A stretch of 64,000 nucleotides of DNA, from contig OX637294.1 of NCBI GenBank assembly GCA_951799445.1, positions 18,377,452 through 18,441,451 of the forward strand, read 5' to 3'. Position numbers and translations under genes: made by a program. Source of the DNA: Pseudisothecium myosuroides. Its lineage: Eukaryota > Streptophyta > Bryopsida > Hypnales > Lembophyllaceae. This document shows, one piece after another, positions 61,550 to 64,000 of this stretch. Position 1 is the stretch's first letter; every line of letters starts with the position of its first letter. The notes under the pieces are model-generated. The model did not search any database. It saw only the letters and a program-made list of their open reading frames with translations, and was not told the origin of the DNA.

Positions 61550-63326
61550 CTAATAGAAAATGGCAGCAACTCCCTTGCCTCTGTTTCCATCCTGCAGCAT
61601 GTACCAAAAAATAAGAGTGTTTTCATGAAAACCATCTAAAATCATGCAAATTCAATGGTTTTCAAATCAAATGAAATAAAAATTTAAATTACTTAAGTTT
61701 AGAGAAACAACTTACCCGTTCATTGATGTAGCGTTCTCGTGCTTCAAAATAAGTTTTAGCATGGCTGCCAGTCGGATTCTTCAATGCTTTACTTAGTTGA
61801 ACAATAAATGGGCGGAATTGAACAAAAGCCATCCCTAAAATACCCACTGGCTTCGGGGATGTTGTGCAATGCACAGTTGTGCTTGCATCGCAAACGAATG
61901 CAGCTCCATTTCCACAATGGAAATGGAGCTTGTATTCGGGGAGCCAAAACTGAGGTTGCTCTTCTACCTCTACTTCTCCATCTGTAGGGGCATACATTTT
62001 CACAACAGTTATTTGATTTTCATTAAATATTTACTAACTTTTCAACTACTAATGAATAATTATACATTTCAAACAATATCAACTCCAAATATTGCAAAAG
62101 GAAATTATTCTTAATAGCATTAACAAATTCAAATAATTTACCGGGATGTAACCACACAATGATGCCAAATCCATAATCTCTTGGATCATTGTGTGGTAAA
62201 CAACTATAATCTTGAGTAATGGCGAATGATGTAAAAGGAGTGCCCCCAAAATGACCTTCCGTGGTATCAAGGCCTTCAGTAGTCAAAATTTGCTCAAAAT
62301 TTGTCATCACTTCGGGAATTGCAACTTCAAAGTAACGAGCCATCTTCTTTACAAATTTCTCAGACAATGCATATAGCTCAGGATATGCTTGCACAAACCT
62401 GCATTGCCAAATGCAAATGATATCCACATTAGCCCATTGCATTTTGTATCACAAAAAAAATAAAATTAAAAATTCTTCACATCAATGAAAACAAAATATT
62501 TCTAAGACAGTTGATCTCACCATCCCAACTGATAACGTTCATGCAAGCCGTACATGACCATCCTTGAGCCCAAAATTTTTTTCGACCGCTTGACAGGTCT
62601 TCCAAGTTGCTCAAGAATGGAAGCCATACCATGCAGTTCTCGAATGTCGCTTTTAGGAATCAAATTTCTTTTAAGTAATCCAATAGAACTCTTAGATAGT
62701 CCAATACTCTCTTGAATGGAGACCGAACCATTCACAAGTAAAAAATTAGCTTTATCGTGGTCAAAATCGTAGCCAGTTTCAAAAAACTTCTTCCGACGAT
62801 AAACCTGTCAAAATACATTATACACTGTCATATTCTAAACATCTAATAAAATTTTATACCTTTGACATTATGAATTCAAAGTAATGAGTGCAATGTATAT
62901 TGTCATCAAAAAATAAGAATGCACATTATATTATTCATATAGAATGAAAATGAAAAAAATGTAATAGAAAACTACAAGTGAAATTTGAACTACAAACCTT
63001 GGTGACCTCGACAGTGGGACTTTCGAGAGTCGGAGGAGGAGGTTTGTGCATTGAATTGAAGTGTTGCTCCATTTTCTTGAAGCTAGACTCCAGTTGCAAG
63101 TCACATACAGTACACATGTACTTGATCTCGTCATTGTCAACAAGGTGAATGCCCCAAGATTCTAGAATTTCCTTCTGGTCCACCAATTCCTGCAGTCTCC
63201 TATGCTTCTCCCCTGCTTGGTGTCTACTAATATAGACAACATTGTAAGCTGTAGGTTTGGACCGACATGTCATGCATTGAAAAGGAGGAACAACTTCTAC
63301 TCCTTTTTTTCTTGCCACCAAGTTCC
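61550..63326 (-). CDS. C2H2 zinc-finger / TET-JBP-like 2-oxoglutarate Fe(II) oxygenase, 5' end outside view
   Basis: Exons (minus): 63326-62998, 62804-62521, 62398-62142, 61981-61716, 61591-61550 (stop). All are GT-AG with consistent phases, giving about 392 residues. The first exon begins at an acceptor with two bases of a split codon, so at least one exon lies upstream. N-terminus: two C2H2-like fingers, CMTC...H.....H and CTVC...(13)...H....H (YMCTVCDLQLESS ... MEQHFNSMH). Middle: helical region. C-terminal half: a double-stranded beta-helix oxygenase with PHNDPRDYGFGIIVWLHPG (HxD iron ligands), WLPEYKLHF, CGNGAAFVCDASTTVHCT (distal His) and LGMAFVQF. Layout and motifs match the TET/JBP-like 2OG-Fe(II) group known from fungi, algae and mosses, which oxidises methylated bases in characterised members. 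The Arg usually found just before the LG.AF strand is Ile here. Substrate unknown. Confidence 0.8.
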
Positions 63327-63409
63327 CTACAAAATATTAACAATATCTTAAAAATGACAACAATACAATTCCAAATTTTTTGTATCTAAACATCCAAAAG
63401 CCAATATGG

Positions 63410-64000
63410 TGATCTGCATATATTCTTTTGATTTGCCCCTTTATGGCATGGTTGATCTCAAAGAGAACAACGAAGCGATAGAAGAGATACTAAATCAACA
63501 AGCATCACATTTCTACATATCAACCTAACATATTGTTTTGATTTGTCTCTCTATGGCATGGTTGATCTCAAAGAGAACAACGATGCGATAGAAGAGATAC
63601 TGAATCAACAAGCATCACATTTCTACATATGAACCTAACATATTGTTTTGATTTGTCCCTCTATGGCATGGTTGATCTCAAAGAGAACAATGATGCGATA
63701 GAAGAGATACTAAATCAACAAGCATCACATTTCTACATATGAACCTAACATATTCTTTTGATTCATCTCTCTATGGCATGGTTGATCTCAAAGAGAACAA
63801 CGATGCGATAGAAGAGATACTGAATCAACAAGCATCACATTTCTACATATGAACCTAACATATTGTTTTGATTTGTCCCTCAATGGCATGGTTGATCTCA
63901 AAGAGAACAATGATGCGATAGAAGAGATACTAAATCAACAAGCATCACATTTCTACATATCAACCTAATATATTCTTTTGATTCATCTCTCTATGGCATG
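63410..64000. repeat. 110-bp tandem satellite, at least five units, running off the window
   Basis: TATGGCATGGTTGATCTCAA begins units at 63442, 63552, 63662, 63772, 63882 (AATGGCATGG in this copy) and 63992, exactly 110 bases apart. Copies differ at few sites, and two of these alternate between neighbours (TACTAAATC/TACTGAATC, and the ATTTGT/ATTCAT block from copy 3 on), suggesting an emerging 220-bp higher-order unit. It lies upstream of the first visible exon of the oxygenase gene, so probably in its intron or promoter. Confidence 0.97.

Noticed and set aside
63410..64000. 110-bp repeats as a CRISPR-like array
   Set aside because: Units are contiguous with no unique spacers; the genome is eukaryotic.

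Overview
This is a 64-kb piece of plant nuclear DNA: AT-rich, gene-poor and repeat-dense, with spliced genes whose introns follow GT-AG. Two of the proteins carry a plausible plastid transit peptide and a third may. Several features argue for a non-seed plant or a close streptophyte relative rather than a flowering plant: a TET/JBP-like 2-oxoglutarate oxygenase, a compact DUF7748-like protein, and a copia element with an apparent Drosophila-copia-type half-tRNA primer site. I could not fix the species.

Layout. Bases 1-27,800 hold no gene I can support. They are built from non-autonomous DNA transposons, minisatellites and decayed AT-rich sequence. The main component is a ~0.92-kb element family that sits in TTAA-like 4-bp duplications (copies at 13978, 21146, 25577 and 37506, a longer relative at 19537, a fragment near 2960), plus a second family with similar CCCCTAA ends. 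Stowaway-like (494, 3845), Emigrant-like (25266) and CACTA-type foldback (10072, 40364) MITEs are also present. Bases 27,869-34,730 (minus) are a complete 13-exon plastid-type phosphofructokinase gene. A degenerate pogo-like element with a DDE remnant lies 0.36 kb upstream of its start codon. Bases 41,038-42,030 are a receptor-like kinase pseudogene.

Bases 43,900-51,000 are the gene-dense core. A plastid six-helix membrane protein (minus) and a plastid RsmD-type 16S rRNA methyltransferase (plus) are divergently transcribed about 0.8 kb apart. They are followed by a small DUF7748-like gene and a two-exon membrane protein (both minus). Bases 52,000-56,000 hold two decayed LTR-retrotransposon fragments, a copia gag-protease (plus) and a gypsy-like gag (minus). 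Each keeps a single reading frame broken only by stop codons.

Bases 56,788-63,326 (minus) carry two spliced genes in series. The upstream one encodes C2H2 zinc fingers joined to a TET/JBP-like oxygenase fold; the downstream one encodes a protein I do not recognise. The window ends in a 110-bp tandem satellite that lies in, or upstream of, the 5' intron of the oxygenase gene. The plastid proteins suggest ordinary housekeeping (glycolysis, plastid ribosome maturation). The oxygenase/unknown pair is the part most likely to be new biology.
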